Shown: positions 6,729-13,437 of the stretch, piece by piece
How positions within the stretch are numbered: position 1 is the stretch's first letter
How the letters are laid out: each line of letters begins with the position of its first letter
Source: JAQIBY01 sp964615585
GTDB lineage: Bacteria > Bacteroidota > Bacteroidia > Bacteroidales > ML635J-15
DNA length: 13,475 nucleotides
Assembly (NCBI GenBank): GCA_964615585.1
Contig: CAZTNS010000085.1
Span: 1-13,475 of the forward strand
Direction of reading: 5' to 3'
Notes under the pieces: model-generated
The model's database searches: none
Told to the model about the DNA's origin: nothing
What the model saw: the letters and a program-made list of their open reading frames with translations, nothing else
Program-made: the position numbers and the translations under genes

Positions 6729-8243
6729 ATGACAGGAAAGCATAAACATATCGAAGATGTTTTCAGGGAGACCTTTGAAAATCATGCTGTAAAACCACCA
6801 AAGTCAGCATGGGCCGGTATGAGAACCTCTCTTGATAACCTTCGTCTTGAGCATCTTTCCAAAAGTCAGCTCAGCAACGTCAGTATGCATCCTTCAGCCA
6901 GTTTGTGGACACGAATTGCCACCAGGGTTTGGTGGAAGCAATTCCTGCGTTTCAACCCGGCACGAATCAATATTTATTATGCCGGCATGGCCATAATTGG
7001 TGGAAGTACAGCCATTGTCAGTCTTACCAATACAGAATCCGGCACCGCCGTTTCTGAAAACACTTTTTCTGTTGAGGAATCATTTTACGTTGAAAAAACA
7101 AATCTGCTTCATCCTGAAAAACTGGAAGAAAAGAAGCAAAATGCAGATTTTATGGCATTACGGCCTGAAGTAGAAGGGCATGAGTCTGAATCAACCGAAA
7201 AGCAAATTGCTTCGGTATCACCATCAACAAACAAATCAGAAGGATTAAAAAACAACATTGTCGAATCATCCGGCCATGGTCAGGTTGTATCAGATGCGGA
7301 AACAGGAACAGTTATAAATGACACCGGTACCCCGGAACAGTCGCATGTGGCTGACAATTCTGCAACGCAGGAAAAATCTGCAGATGTTATGTCATCAATG
7401 ACAGTGAATGATGAACAAAAAAGAGAAGCAGAAGCCATATCTCTTGTTAAACTTCCTTCAAGATGGAGTTTGCTTGTTCCGGTTGGATATGCCTTGCCGG
7501 CCAACAACCTGGGGGAGATTGATGCAAGGCCGGATACCATTGCTTATGATTTTGCCGGAGAACCCATTGTGAAAGACATCAATTTCTTTGAACAGGGATG
7601 GTATAGCGGGGTAAATTTATTTACACAAGACATCGCTTTTCTTAACAATGAGGTAAAAGAAGTATATGAGCAGAATAAGCACCATAGTGATTTTTCCTAT
7701 CGTTTTGGTTTGCGTATTAACATGGTAAGGAATTATTTTATGATGCAGACGGGTATATATTTCAGCAGCATCAACAACGTGTTTGAACATACACAAAAAC
7801 TGACCCTCATTGAAGACGATATTGATGGCCGGGTAATCTGGCCATACGAAAGTGATACCATCTATCATAACACAACACATAAATACCACAATACCTACAG
7901 CTATTTTGAAGTGCCTGTGCTTGCAGGATTGCATCTGGAAGGGATTAATTTTGCAACTAATATCAAGACAGGTCCTGTTTTTAATTACATCTCAGGTGTC
8001 AATGCCAACCTTGTTTTAAACGCTGATAATCAGTTATGTTCCGTTGATAAATCATCTTGCATACGTCCCGGGGTACGCTGGGTAATAAGTGCAGATATGA
8101 TCTATAAGTTCGGAAATAAATTAAGTGTGTATGTTGAGCCGGCTTACATACACGATGTCACAACAACATTCGATAAAAAACTGGATATTCGTACCAGGTT
8201 TAAGGGTTTTAGTGCCGGAATGGGCATTTACTACAGATTTTAG
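6729..8243 (+). CDS. Putative trans-envelope anti-sigma/outer-membrane beta-barrel protein
   Basis: I do not know a named homologue; the call rests on architecture. Residues 1-75 are hydrophilic with two similar motifs, VKPPKSAWAGM (21-31) and MHPSASLWTRI (53-63). Such Pro-x3-Trp motifs open many sigma-linked Bacteroidetes proteins. Residues 79-99 form one hydrophobic helix preceded by basic residues, so the N-terminus is probably cytosolic. Residues 100-240 are a Ser/Thr/Glu/Asn-rich, low-complexity periplasmic linker. Residues 245-504 look like a PorT-type outer-membrane barrel, with alternating aromatic strands, SYFEVPVLAG at 391-400 and a terminal GIYYRF ending in Phe. No cleavable signal peptide is seen. 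The proposed role is to hold the upstream ECF sigma factor and release it on an outer-membrane or periplasmic signal. Gene fusion, architecture and role are inferred. Confidence 0.6.
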   Translation: MTGKHKHIEDVFRETFENHAVKPPKSAWAGMRTSLDNLRLEHLSKSQLSNVSMHPSASLWTRIATRVWWKQFLRFNPARINIYYAGMAIIGGSTAIVSLTNTESGTAVSENTFSVEESFYVEKTNLLHPEKLEEKKQNADFMALRPEVEGHESESTEKQIASVSPSTNKSEGLKNNIVESSGHGQVVSDAETGTVINDTGTPEQSHVADNSATQEKSADVMSSMTVNDEQKREAEAISLVKLPSRWSLLVPVGYALPANNLGEIDARPDTIAYDFAGEPIVKDINFFEQGWYSGVNLFTQDIAFLNNEVKEVYEQNKHHSDFSYRFGLRINMVRNYFMMQTGIYFSSINNVFEHTQKLTLIEDDIDGRVIWPYESDTIYHNTTHKYHNTYSYFEVPVLAGLHLEGINFATNIKTGPVFNYISGVNANLVLNADNQLCSVDKSSCIRPGVRWVISADMIYKFGNKLSVYVEPAYIHDVTTTFDKKLDIRTRFKGFSAGMGIYYRF

Positions 8244-8409
8244 TTGGGAAAACACTTCATGGAAAGCCAATCATCAACTGTATCTTGTTTTTTTACGCCT
8301 GTCCGGCTTTTTGAGGGAAAATTGGCAGAAGGACCTAGACGTAGAAACATTAGATGTTACGCTTGGTCTGATACAAATAACAAAGTAAATACTGCCGAGA
8401 AAAAGAAAT

Positions 8410-8949
8410 TTATTGTTTCAGCGATTTGTTGTGTTGCCGGGTATTGACAATCGAATATATCCCAAAAATCAAAGCATAAATTCCTATCAGGACAACAATG
8501 AGTTGTGTGCTTTCAAAAGGATTGACAATAAAAATTATTCCTATTGCAACAGACAATACACCAATGACAACAGAAATAAATTTAAACATTTGGGAATGTG
8601 TTTTTCTAATCCAGTAAAACAAGAACAGTAAGCCGATAATTATTGCCCAGATGCCTGCTATTACAAGGAAAAAGGCTGCCACATCTTTAGGCAGCGCAAG
8701 CATTACAATGCCGATTGCGATTCCCAGTATGCCTTCAAGCAATACCAGTTGCCAATTGGGAATAACGTGCCTTAAACTGATGGCTCCGGCGGTCATGAAA
8801 ATTCCGCCAAGCATAATGCCTACGGCAAAAAATACAGCCAGGGTTATGATGGCAATGTCAGGAAACAATATCGCTATCAGGCCAAATATAATGGCCAGCA
8901 CACCGTTTGCGTATGATAATTTGCTGTGTTGAAAATGTAGTGGTAGCAT
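8410..8949 (-). CDS. HdeD-like (DUF308) six-helix membrane protein
   Basis: This small integral inner-membrane protein is of the HdeD/DUF308 type. The founding member, E. coli HdeD, is linked to acid resistance at high cell density; the biochemical role is unknown. The 179 residues are nearly all hydrophobic, with about six helices (13-30, 32-56, 66-84, 89-114, 121-142, 147-169). Repeated Gly-rich two-helix units include GVLAIIFGLIAILFP, GILGIAIGIVMLALP and GVLSVAIGIIFIVNP. This threefold internal repeat is typical of the family. It is convergent with the barrel gene (166 bp apart) and 191 bp downstream of frr, so probably monocistronic. No clean promoter was found upstream. Confidence 0.85.
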   Translation of the reverse strand: MLPLHFQHSKLSYANGVLAIIFGLIAILFPDIAIITLAVFFAVGIMLGGIFMTAGAISLRHVIPNWQLVLLEGILGIAIGIVMLALPKDVAAFFLVIAGIWAIIIGLLFLFYWIRKTHSQMFKFISVVIGVLSVAIGIIFIVNPFESTQLIVVLIGIYALIFGIYSIVNTRQHNKSLKQ

Positions 8950-9126
8950 AAAATTAAAATGATTAAAGGGTGTTACACATGATTTTACTATTTACCTTAA
9001 AAACAAAATAAAGAAGCAAAAGGTTTCAAAAATTGCATATTATTTCTGAATAAATACAACTCACCTTACACAAGGATGCTGTTAATACCTGAATGTGCAA
9101 CAAATTAAAAGGGATATTAAACCCAT

Positions 9127-9143
9127 TGATGCAATATGCATCA
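9127..9143. repeat. Hairpin overlapping the frr stop codon
   Basis: TGATGCA-ATA-TGCATCA is a perfect 7-bp inverted repeat with a 3-nt loop. Its right end (9141-9143) is the frr stop codon read on the minus strand. In the frr transcript it would fold at the end of the reading frame. No U-run follows, so it is not a standard intrinsic terminator. It could protect the 3' end or be chance. Confidence 0.5.
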
Positions 9144-9704
9144 GATGGTCATAATTTCTTGTTCTTTGACTTCCGCTGTCTCTTCAACCTTTTTAATATA
9201 CTCATCGTGCAACTTCTGCACTTTTTGTTCATAATCTTTGCGGGCATCTTCTGATAAGCCTTCTTTTTCCAGTTTTTTCAACTCATCATTGGTATCCCTG
9301 CGATGATTTCTGATGCTGATTTTGGCATTTTCAGCTTCTTTTTTTACTTTTTTAACCAGCTCCCGTCGTGTTTCTTCAGTCAGTGGAGGAATATTGATAC
9401 GAATCACTTCTCCATTGTTAGCAGGTGTAAAGCCTATGTTTGCCGCCATGATTGCTTTTTCAATTTCAGGAATCATGCTTTTATCCCATGGTTGTATCAT
9501 GATTGTTTTTGCATCGGGAGTGCTGAGGTTTGATGCCTGATAAAGCGGTGTCGTGGTTCCGTAATAATCAACTTTGATATTATTCAAAATCCTTGCATCA
9601 GCTTTGCCTGCACGCATATGTGCATATTCTTTTTCAAGATAATCGATGGCATTTTCCATGCCTTCTTTAGCTGTGTCCAGTGCAAATTTAGCCTCTTCAT
9701 CCAT
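9141..9704 (-). CDS. frr: Ribosome recycling factor
   Basis: RRF acts with EF-G to split the post-termination ribosome. The 187-residue length is normal (about 185). The three-helix bundle domain I and the small beta domain II are both recognisable: MRAGKADARILNNIKVDYYG at 30-49, with RAGKA in place of the more usual RTGRA, then IMIQPWDKSMIPEIEKAI (68-85), PPLTEETRREL (106-116) and the RNHRRDTND segment (132-140). It begins 37 bp after pyrH with no promoter visible between them, so the two are likely cotranscribed. This pyrH-frr order is widely conserved. Confidence 0.97.
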   Translation of the reverse strand: MDEEAKFALDTAKEGMENAIDYLEKEYAHMRAGKADARILNNIKVDYYGTTTPLYQASNLSTPDAKTIMIQPWDKSMIPEIEKAIMAANIGFTPANNGEVIRINIPPLTEETRRELVKKVKKEAENAKISIRNHRRDTNDELKKLEKEGLSEDARKDYEQKVQKLHDEYIKKVEETAEVKEQEIMTI

Positions 9705-9741
9705 AGTTTATGTTTTTTAGTTTTAAAAGCGTTAAAAATAA

Positions 9742-10449
9742 TTAATTATGAATCAAAGTACCAAATTTAGGGTCATTAATTATTTTTTTTAATGTTTCTT
9801 TTTTATTCATATTAAATACAATTACCGGCAAATTGTTTTCCTGACACATCGTGAAAGCTGTTAAATCCATAATATGAAGTTTTTTATTCCAGGCTTCTTC
9901 AAAACTCAGGGATTCATATTTGACAGCATCAGGATTTTTTTCAGGATCATCAGAATAAACACCATCAACCCTGGTTCCTTTCAAAAACACATCTGCTTTG
10001 ATTTCGAGTGCCCTTAATGCAGAAGCTGTATCAGTGCTGAAATATGGATTTCCAGTCCCTCCTGCCAGCACAGCAATTTTGTTGTTTTTAAGCTCTTTGA
10101 TTACAGTTTGTGCATGAAAGACATTGCCAATTGCTGGCATATGAATGGCAGTAAACAAATTGGTCCGGAGTCCGCATTTTTCCAGTGCAGATTGAAAAGC
10201 CAAACTGTTTATTGTGGTCGCCAACATGCCCATCTGATCGCCTGTCACCCTGTCAAATCCTTCACTTACACCGGAAAGTCCTCTGAAAATATTACCTCCG
10301 CCAATGACAATTGCAATTTGAATGTTTTGTTGATGTAATTGTGCTATATCATTAACATATTGCTCAAGGCGTTCTGCTGAGATACCACTGTCCTGGTTGC
10401 CCATCAGAGACTCACCTGAGAGTTTAAGCAAAACCCGTTTGATTTTCAT
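9742..10449 (-). CDS. pyrH: UMP kinase
   Basis: It phosphorylates UMP to UDP with ATP in pyrimidine nucleotide synthesis and belongs to the amino-acid-kinase fold. The 235 residues match the bacterial hexameric enzyme: KLSGESLMG at 9-17 (phosphate binding), VIGGGNIFRG at 48-57, GDQMGMLAT at 70-78, GGTGNPYFSTDTA at 130-142 (acceptor side) and the KGTRVDGVYSDDP nucleotide loop at 157-169. The start ATG at 10449 gives the family N-terminus MKIKRVLLKLSGES. It follows tsf after 77 bp that hold a strong terminator, so it probably has its own promoter rather than being a simple extension of the ribosomal operon. Confidence 0.97.
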   Translation of the reverse strand: MKIKRVLLKLSGESLMGNQDSGISAERLEQYVNDIAQLHQQNIQIAIVIGGGNIFRGLSGVSEGFDRVTGDQMGMLATTINSLAFQSALEKCGLRTNLFTAIHMPAIGNVFHAQTVIKELKNNKIAVLAGGTGNPYFSTDTASALRALEIKADVFLKGTRVDGVYSDDPEKNPDAVKYESLSFEEAWNKKLHIMDLTAFTMCQENNLPVIVFNMNKKETLKKIINDPKFGTLIHN

Positions 10450-10466
10450 ATCTCTTAATTTTGGGA

Positions 10467-10498
10467 TAAAGATAAAAAAAAAGAGGGCTATGTAAAAA
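10467..10498 (-). promoter_or_regulatory. Candidate pyrH promoter embedded in the tsf terminator
   Basis: On the minus strand TATCTTTA (10467-10474) matches 7 of 8 bases of TAnnTTTG, lacking only the final G. A T-run in the terminator loop (10495-10498) lies 20 bp upstream and matches 3 of 4 bases of the -33 TTTG. Transcription would start about 10 nt before the pyrH ATG. The site would supply pyrH-frr mRNA after tsf transcription ends, but the T-rich terminator makes chance matches likely. Confidence 0.35.
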
Positions 10499-10506
10499 GC
10501 CCTCTT
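10474..10506 (-). terminator. Intrinsic terminator after tsf
   Basis: On the minus strand AAGAGGGCT and AGCCCTCTT form a perfect 9-bp stem with an 8-nt loop. A continuous run of T bases (complement of A at 10474-10482) then follows. This is a textbook Rho-independent terminator, 20 bp past the tsf stop codon. It should end or strongly reduce transcription of the rplM-rpsI-rpsB-tsf unit before pyrH. Confidence 0.9.
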
Positions 10507-10526
10507 ATTGAAATATTGTTTTTCTT

Positions 10527-11351
10527 TTAGTTTAAAGACCAGCGTTCAAATTTTGTCACGGTAAGTGATTTGTCATGTTGTTTCAGATATTCCTGAATGC
10601 TGATCTTGTTGTCACGCACGAAGGCCTGGTTAAGCAAGGTATTTTCTTTAATGTACTTCCCTACTTTTCCAGTTGCAATTTTATCAATTATCTTTTCTGG
10701 TTTACCTTCATTCCGCGCTTGTTGCCGTCCGATTTCCATTTCTTTGTCAATGACTTCCTGGGGAACATCGTCTTTGTCTATTGCCACCGGATTCATGGCA
10801 GCTACTTGCATAGCGACATTTTTTACTACCTCATGATCGGCTTCTGTATTTGTACTAACAAGGGTTGCTATTTTATTATTCATATGAATATAAGCAGCAA
10901 CATAAGCATCTTGGATGATGCTGTAATAATTAAGTACAATTTTTTCCCCTGTAATACCGCTCATGTTTTTAATCTGATCAGACAAAGGTTTCCCGTCCAA
11001 TTCAAGAGCAAGTAGTTCATCAATATTATTGGGTTTTTTATCCAGGGCCAGATCAGCAATTTTATGGGCAAAAGCGACAAAATCGTTGTTCTTGGCCACA
11101 AAATCGGTTTCCGAGTTCAGGCAAATAATGACTCCTGTTTTATTGTCATCAGATGTTTTTGCAATTACAGCACCTTCGGTAGCGTCTCTGTCAGCCCTTT
11201 TGTTTGCAATACTTTGTCCTTTTTCGCGGATAATTTCCTGTGCTTTGTCGAAATCTCCGTCAGCTTCAGTAAGGGCTTTTTTACAGTCCATCATACCGGC
11301 GCCTGTTATTTTGCGTAATTTAGCAACTTCAGATGCAGAAATTTTAGCCAT
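10527..11351 (-). CDS. tsf: Translation elongation factor Ts
   Basis: EF-Ts is the guanine-nucleotide exchange factor that recharges EF-Tu during elongation. The 274-residue product is close to the usual length (E. coli about 283). The N-terminal UBA-like domain has KLRKITGAGMMDCKKAL at 11-27. The core has the EF-Tu-contacting motif ETDFVAKN at 81-88, which disrupts the Mg site. The C-terminal region includes KIIDKIATGKVGKY and ends KFERWSLN. The start gives the normal MAKISASEVAKLR. It lies 34 bp after rpsB, the near-universal arrangement, and is followed by a strong terminator. Confidence 0.97.
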   Translation of the reverse strand: MAKISASEVAKLRKITGAGMMDCKKALTEADGDFDKAQEIIREKGQSIANKRADRDATEGAVIAKTSDDNKTGVIICLNSETDFVAKNNDFVAFAHKIADLALDKKPNNIDELLALELDGKPLSDQIKNMSGITGEKIVLNYYSIIQDAYVAAYIHMNNKIATLVSTNTEADHEVVKNVAMQVAAMNPVAIDKDDVPQEVIDKEMEIGRQQARNEGKPEKIIDKIATGKVGKYIKENTLLNQAFVRDNKISIQEYLKQHDKSLTVTKFERWSLN

Positions 11352-11385
11352 TGTAAATTATTATTTAAGATGGTTTAACAATCAA

Positions 11386-12315
11386 TTATTTATTCTCTTC
11401 TTCGTCTTTATTTTCCGCTTTTGTTTCTGTGTTTTTATTTCCGGCGGTTTCAGATTCAGGTTTAATTTTTTCCTGCTCTTCCGGCAGGGGGGTTTCGCTT
11501 TTTGGTTCCTGTGTTTGGCCTGGTTTTTCAACTTTGGCCGCTGATTTTCTTGTTCTTGGCCTTTCGGATTTTTCAGGTTTTTGTTGTTGTCTTTCTTTTT
11601 TCTCACCGGCAGATTTTTCTCTTTCTGCTTTCCTTTCTTCCAGGCCTTCCTGAATGGCATCACAAATAATTTTTATAACCAGATCAATGGATTTTGATGC
11701 GTCATCATTGGCAGGAATGGGAAAATCAACGGGTACAGGGTCTGAATTGGTATCTACAATACCAAAAACAGGGATATTGAGTTTATTGGCTTCGTGTACA
11801 GCGATGTATTCTTTAGAGACATCAACAGCAAACAAAGCAGCAGGCAGCCGTGTCAAATCAGAAATACTTCCAAGGGTTTTTTCCAGCTTGGCACGCTGAC
11901 GTTCAATTTGTAATCGTTCTCGTTTTGATAATTGTTCAAAAGTACCATCATTGAGCTGCTTGTCAATGGACTGCATTTTCTTTACTGCCTTGCGAATGGT
12001 AGGAAAATTGGTTAAAGTTCCACCTGACCAACGTTCTGTTATATAAGGCATTTTGATTCTTTTGACATGCTCAGTCACAATATCTTTGGCTTGCTTTTTT
12101 GTGGCAACAAACAGGATTTTGCGTCCGGATTTTGCAATTTGTTTGGCAGCATTGGCAGCTTCATCCAATTTTGCAATTGTTTTGTGAAGATCAATGAAGT
12201 GAATACCATTCCGTTCCATAAAAATATAAGGAGCCATGTTGGGGTTCCACTTGCGTTTCAGGTGACCAAAATGTACACCGGCTTCGAGTAATTCGTTGAA
12301 ATTTGTTCTTGGCAT
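11386..12315 (-). CDS. rpsB: 30S ribosomal protein S2 with charged C-terminal tail
   Basis: S2 is a late-assembling small-subunit protein near the platform and the mRNA exit region, needed for S1 binding in bacteria that have S1. I choose the ATG at 12315, which gives MPRTNFNELLEAGVHFGH, the family N-terminus; a longer frame from 12369 adds 18 unlikely residues. The 309-residue protein contains KILFVATKKQAKD (66-78), ERWSGGTLTNF (94-104), IVDTNSDP (186-193) and PANDDA (201-206). Residues from about 229 to 309 are a Lys/Glu/Gln/Pro-rich disordered extension, about 70-80 residues beyond typical S2 (about 240). It shares this kind of tail with S16 in the same window. It is cotranscribed with tsf. 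Confidence 0.96.
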   Translation of the reverse strand: MPRTNFNELLEAGVHFGHLKRKWNPNMAPYIFMERNGIHFIDLHKTIAKLDEAANAAKQIAKSGRKILFVATKKQAKDIVTEHVKRIKMPYITERWSGGTLTNFPTIRKAVKKMQSIDKQLNDGTFEQLSKRERLQIERQRAKLEKTLGSISDLTRLPAALFAVDVSKEYIAVHEANKLNIPVFGIVDTNSDPVPVDFPIPANDDASKSIDLVIKIICDAIQEGLEERKAEREKSAGEKKERQQQKPEKSERPRTRKSAAKVEKPGQTQEPKSETPLPEEQEKIKPESETAGNKNTETKAENKDEEENK

Positions 12316-12357
12316 GATTTGAAAATTTTGTTTACATTCTTCATATTTTAACAACCA

Positions 12358-12380
12358 GCAGGTAGCCATTTGGGTCCTGC
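12358..12380 (-). promoter_or_regulatory. Possible hairpin in the rpsB leader
   Basis: The 109-bp gap between rpsI and rpsB holds GCAGG and CCTGC on the minus strand, a 5-bp stem, with an inner CC/GG pair and an AAAT loop. The gap is unusually long for this otherwise tight operon, so a leader controlling rpsB-tsf, for example autogenous repression by S2, is conceivable. The fold is modest and no T-run follows. I saw no good promoter in the gap. Confidence 0.25.
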
Positions 12381-12424
12381 CAATTTAGATACTAAACAAC
12401 AATGTTTGAGCAGCTAAACTATTT

Positions 12425-12811
12425 TTAACGTTTACTAAATTGATATTTCTTACGTGCTTTTTTCTGTCCCGGTTTTTTTCTTTCCACAACACGTGGATCA
12501 CGCGTAAGCATACCGGCAGGCTTGAGTAATGCGTGATGTTCAGGATCTATTTTTAACAGGGCACGCGCCAGCGCATGACGTATTGCATCTGCTTGTCCTG
12601 AAATACCGCCACCATTCACGTTAACTTTGATGTCAAAGTTTCCCATGGTTTCAGTGATTTCTAAGGGTTTTAATGCAATATTCTGATGCTGTTTCAATGG
12701 AAAATAATCTTCCATTTTACGTTTGTTAATGATAACATTTCCTTTCCCGCTTTTTATATAGATACGGGCAACTGAACTTTTTCTCCTTCCGAGTGTATTA
12801 ATTGTATCCAT
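12425..12811 (-). CDS. rpsI: 30S ribosomal protein S9
   Basis: This is a head protein of the small subunit whose C-terminal arginine reaches the P-site tRNA anticodon loop. The 128 residues include GRRKSSVARIYI at 8-19, VNGGGISGQADAIRHALARAL at 65-85 (described in part, as it is long) and the basic tail ending KKYQFSKR, with the terminal Lys-Arg intact. Length is normal. The ATG lies 5 bp after the rplM stop, so the two are almost certainly cotranslated. There is no Shine-Dalgarno sequence. Confidence 0.97.
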   Translation of the reverse strand: MDTINTLGRRKSSVARIYIKSGKGNVIINKRKMEDYFPLKQHQNIALKPLEITETMGNFDIKVNVNGGGISGQADAIRHALARALLKIDPEHHALLKPAGMLTRDPRVVERKKPGQKKARKKYQFSKR

Positions 12812-12816
12812 AGGTT

Positions 12817-13272
12817 TTACTTAATGCTGTTTAAATCAAGATTTTTGGGTTTTTGTGCTTTGTGATCATGTTCAGGTCCTGTATAGACATGCATGTTTTT
12901 AAATATTTTACGTCCAAGTCGATTGTGGGGAAGCATTCCTCTTACTGCGTTTTCTACAAGACGATGAGGTTGCTTCTCTAAAATCTCCTTGGAATTGGTG
13001 GTGTATTTTCCACTGGGATACCCTGAATACCTGACATAATGCCTGTCTGTCATCTTTTTTCCTGTAAGAATTACCTTTTCAGCATTGATCACAATAACAT
13101 TGTCACCGCAATCCACATGCGGGGTGAAATCAGGTTTGTGTTTTCCTCTGAGTACCACGGCTATGCCGGATGCCAGCCTTCCAAGTACTTTATCTTCAGC
13201 ATCAATAACATACCATGTTTTGTTTACGGTAGCTTTGTTTGCCGATTTTGTTTTGTAACTTAATGTATCCAC
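12817..13272 (-). CDS. rplM: 50S ribosomal protein L13 (GTG start)
   Basis: L13 is an early-assembly large-subunit protein. The family N-terminus MDTLSYKTKSANK requires a GTG start at 13270-13272. The only in-frame upstream ATG (13335) would add 21 unlikely residues and overlap the promoter. The resulting 151 residues fit Bacteroidetes L13. Visible motifs are WYVIDAEDKVLGRLAS (20-35), DNVIVINAEKV (57-67), TGKKMTDRHYVRYSGYPSG (70-88) and the hallmark VRGMLPHNRLGR (110-121). It is the first gene of the rplM-rpsI-rpsB-tsf unit and has a strong promoter upstream. In E. coli L13 represses its own operon; no equivalent can be shown here. Confidence 0.95.
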   Translation of the reverse strand: MDTLSYKTKSANKATVNKTWYVIDAEDKVLGRLASGIAVVLRGKHKPDFTPHVDCGDNVIVINAEKVILTGKKMTDRHYVRYSGYPSGKYTTNSKEILEKQPHRLVENAVRGMLPHNRLGRKIFKNMHVYTGPEHDHKAQKPKNLDLNSIK

Positions 13273-13332
13273 AATATTTCTTTTTTCGTTAAAAATCAAT
13301 TCATTATAAGGACACGTTGACCAAACGGAGTG

Positions 13333-13364
13333 CAAAAATACTATGAATAAATAAGATAACCAAA
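13333..13364 (-). promoter_or_regulatory. Bacteroidetes promoter of the rplM operon
   Basis: On the minus strand TTTG (13361-13364) and TATTTTTG (13333-13340) are both exact matches to the -33 TTTG and -7 TAnnTTTG elements, separated by 20 bp. This is the best promoter in the window. Transcription should start near 13326, giving a leader of about 54 nt that is A/T-rich and lacks a Shine-Dalgarno block before the GTG start. Confidence 0.75.
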
Positions 13365-13423
13365 ACTTATGAACAATTTATTTTTAATAATCTGCCTGTT
13401 TGGTATTCAGTGATATCCGGTAA

Positions 13424-13437
13424 TGCGGAAAACCGCA
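13424..13437. repeat. Small perfect hairpin upstream of the rplM promoter
   Basis: TGCGG-AAAA-CCGCA is a perfect 5-bp inverted repeat with an AAAA loop, 60 bp upstream of the rplM -33 element. It could be part of an operator, the end of a neighbouring gene's terminator, or chance. No coding frame was recognised between 13365 and the window end. Confidence 0.35.

Noticed and set aside
8337..8365. Imperfect repeat around GTAGAAACATTAGATGTTAC considered as a decayed dispersed Bacteroidetes repeat
   Set aside because: The symmetry covers only about five consecutive pairs; not enough to call.
8244..8447. Short frame right after the barrel gene, beginning with TTG
   Set aside because: No recognisable domain, no initiation context, and it overlaps the end of the convergent HdeD-like gene.
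12316..12369. Longer N-terminus for S2 from an upstream ATG
   Set aside because: The 18 extra residues (MATCWLLKYEECK and so on) do not fit S2, whereas the downstream ATG gives the standard start.
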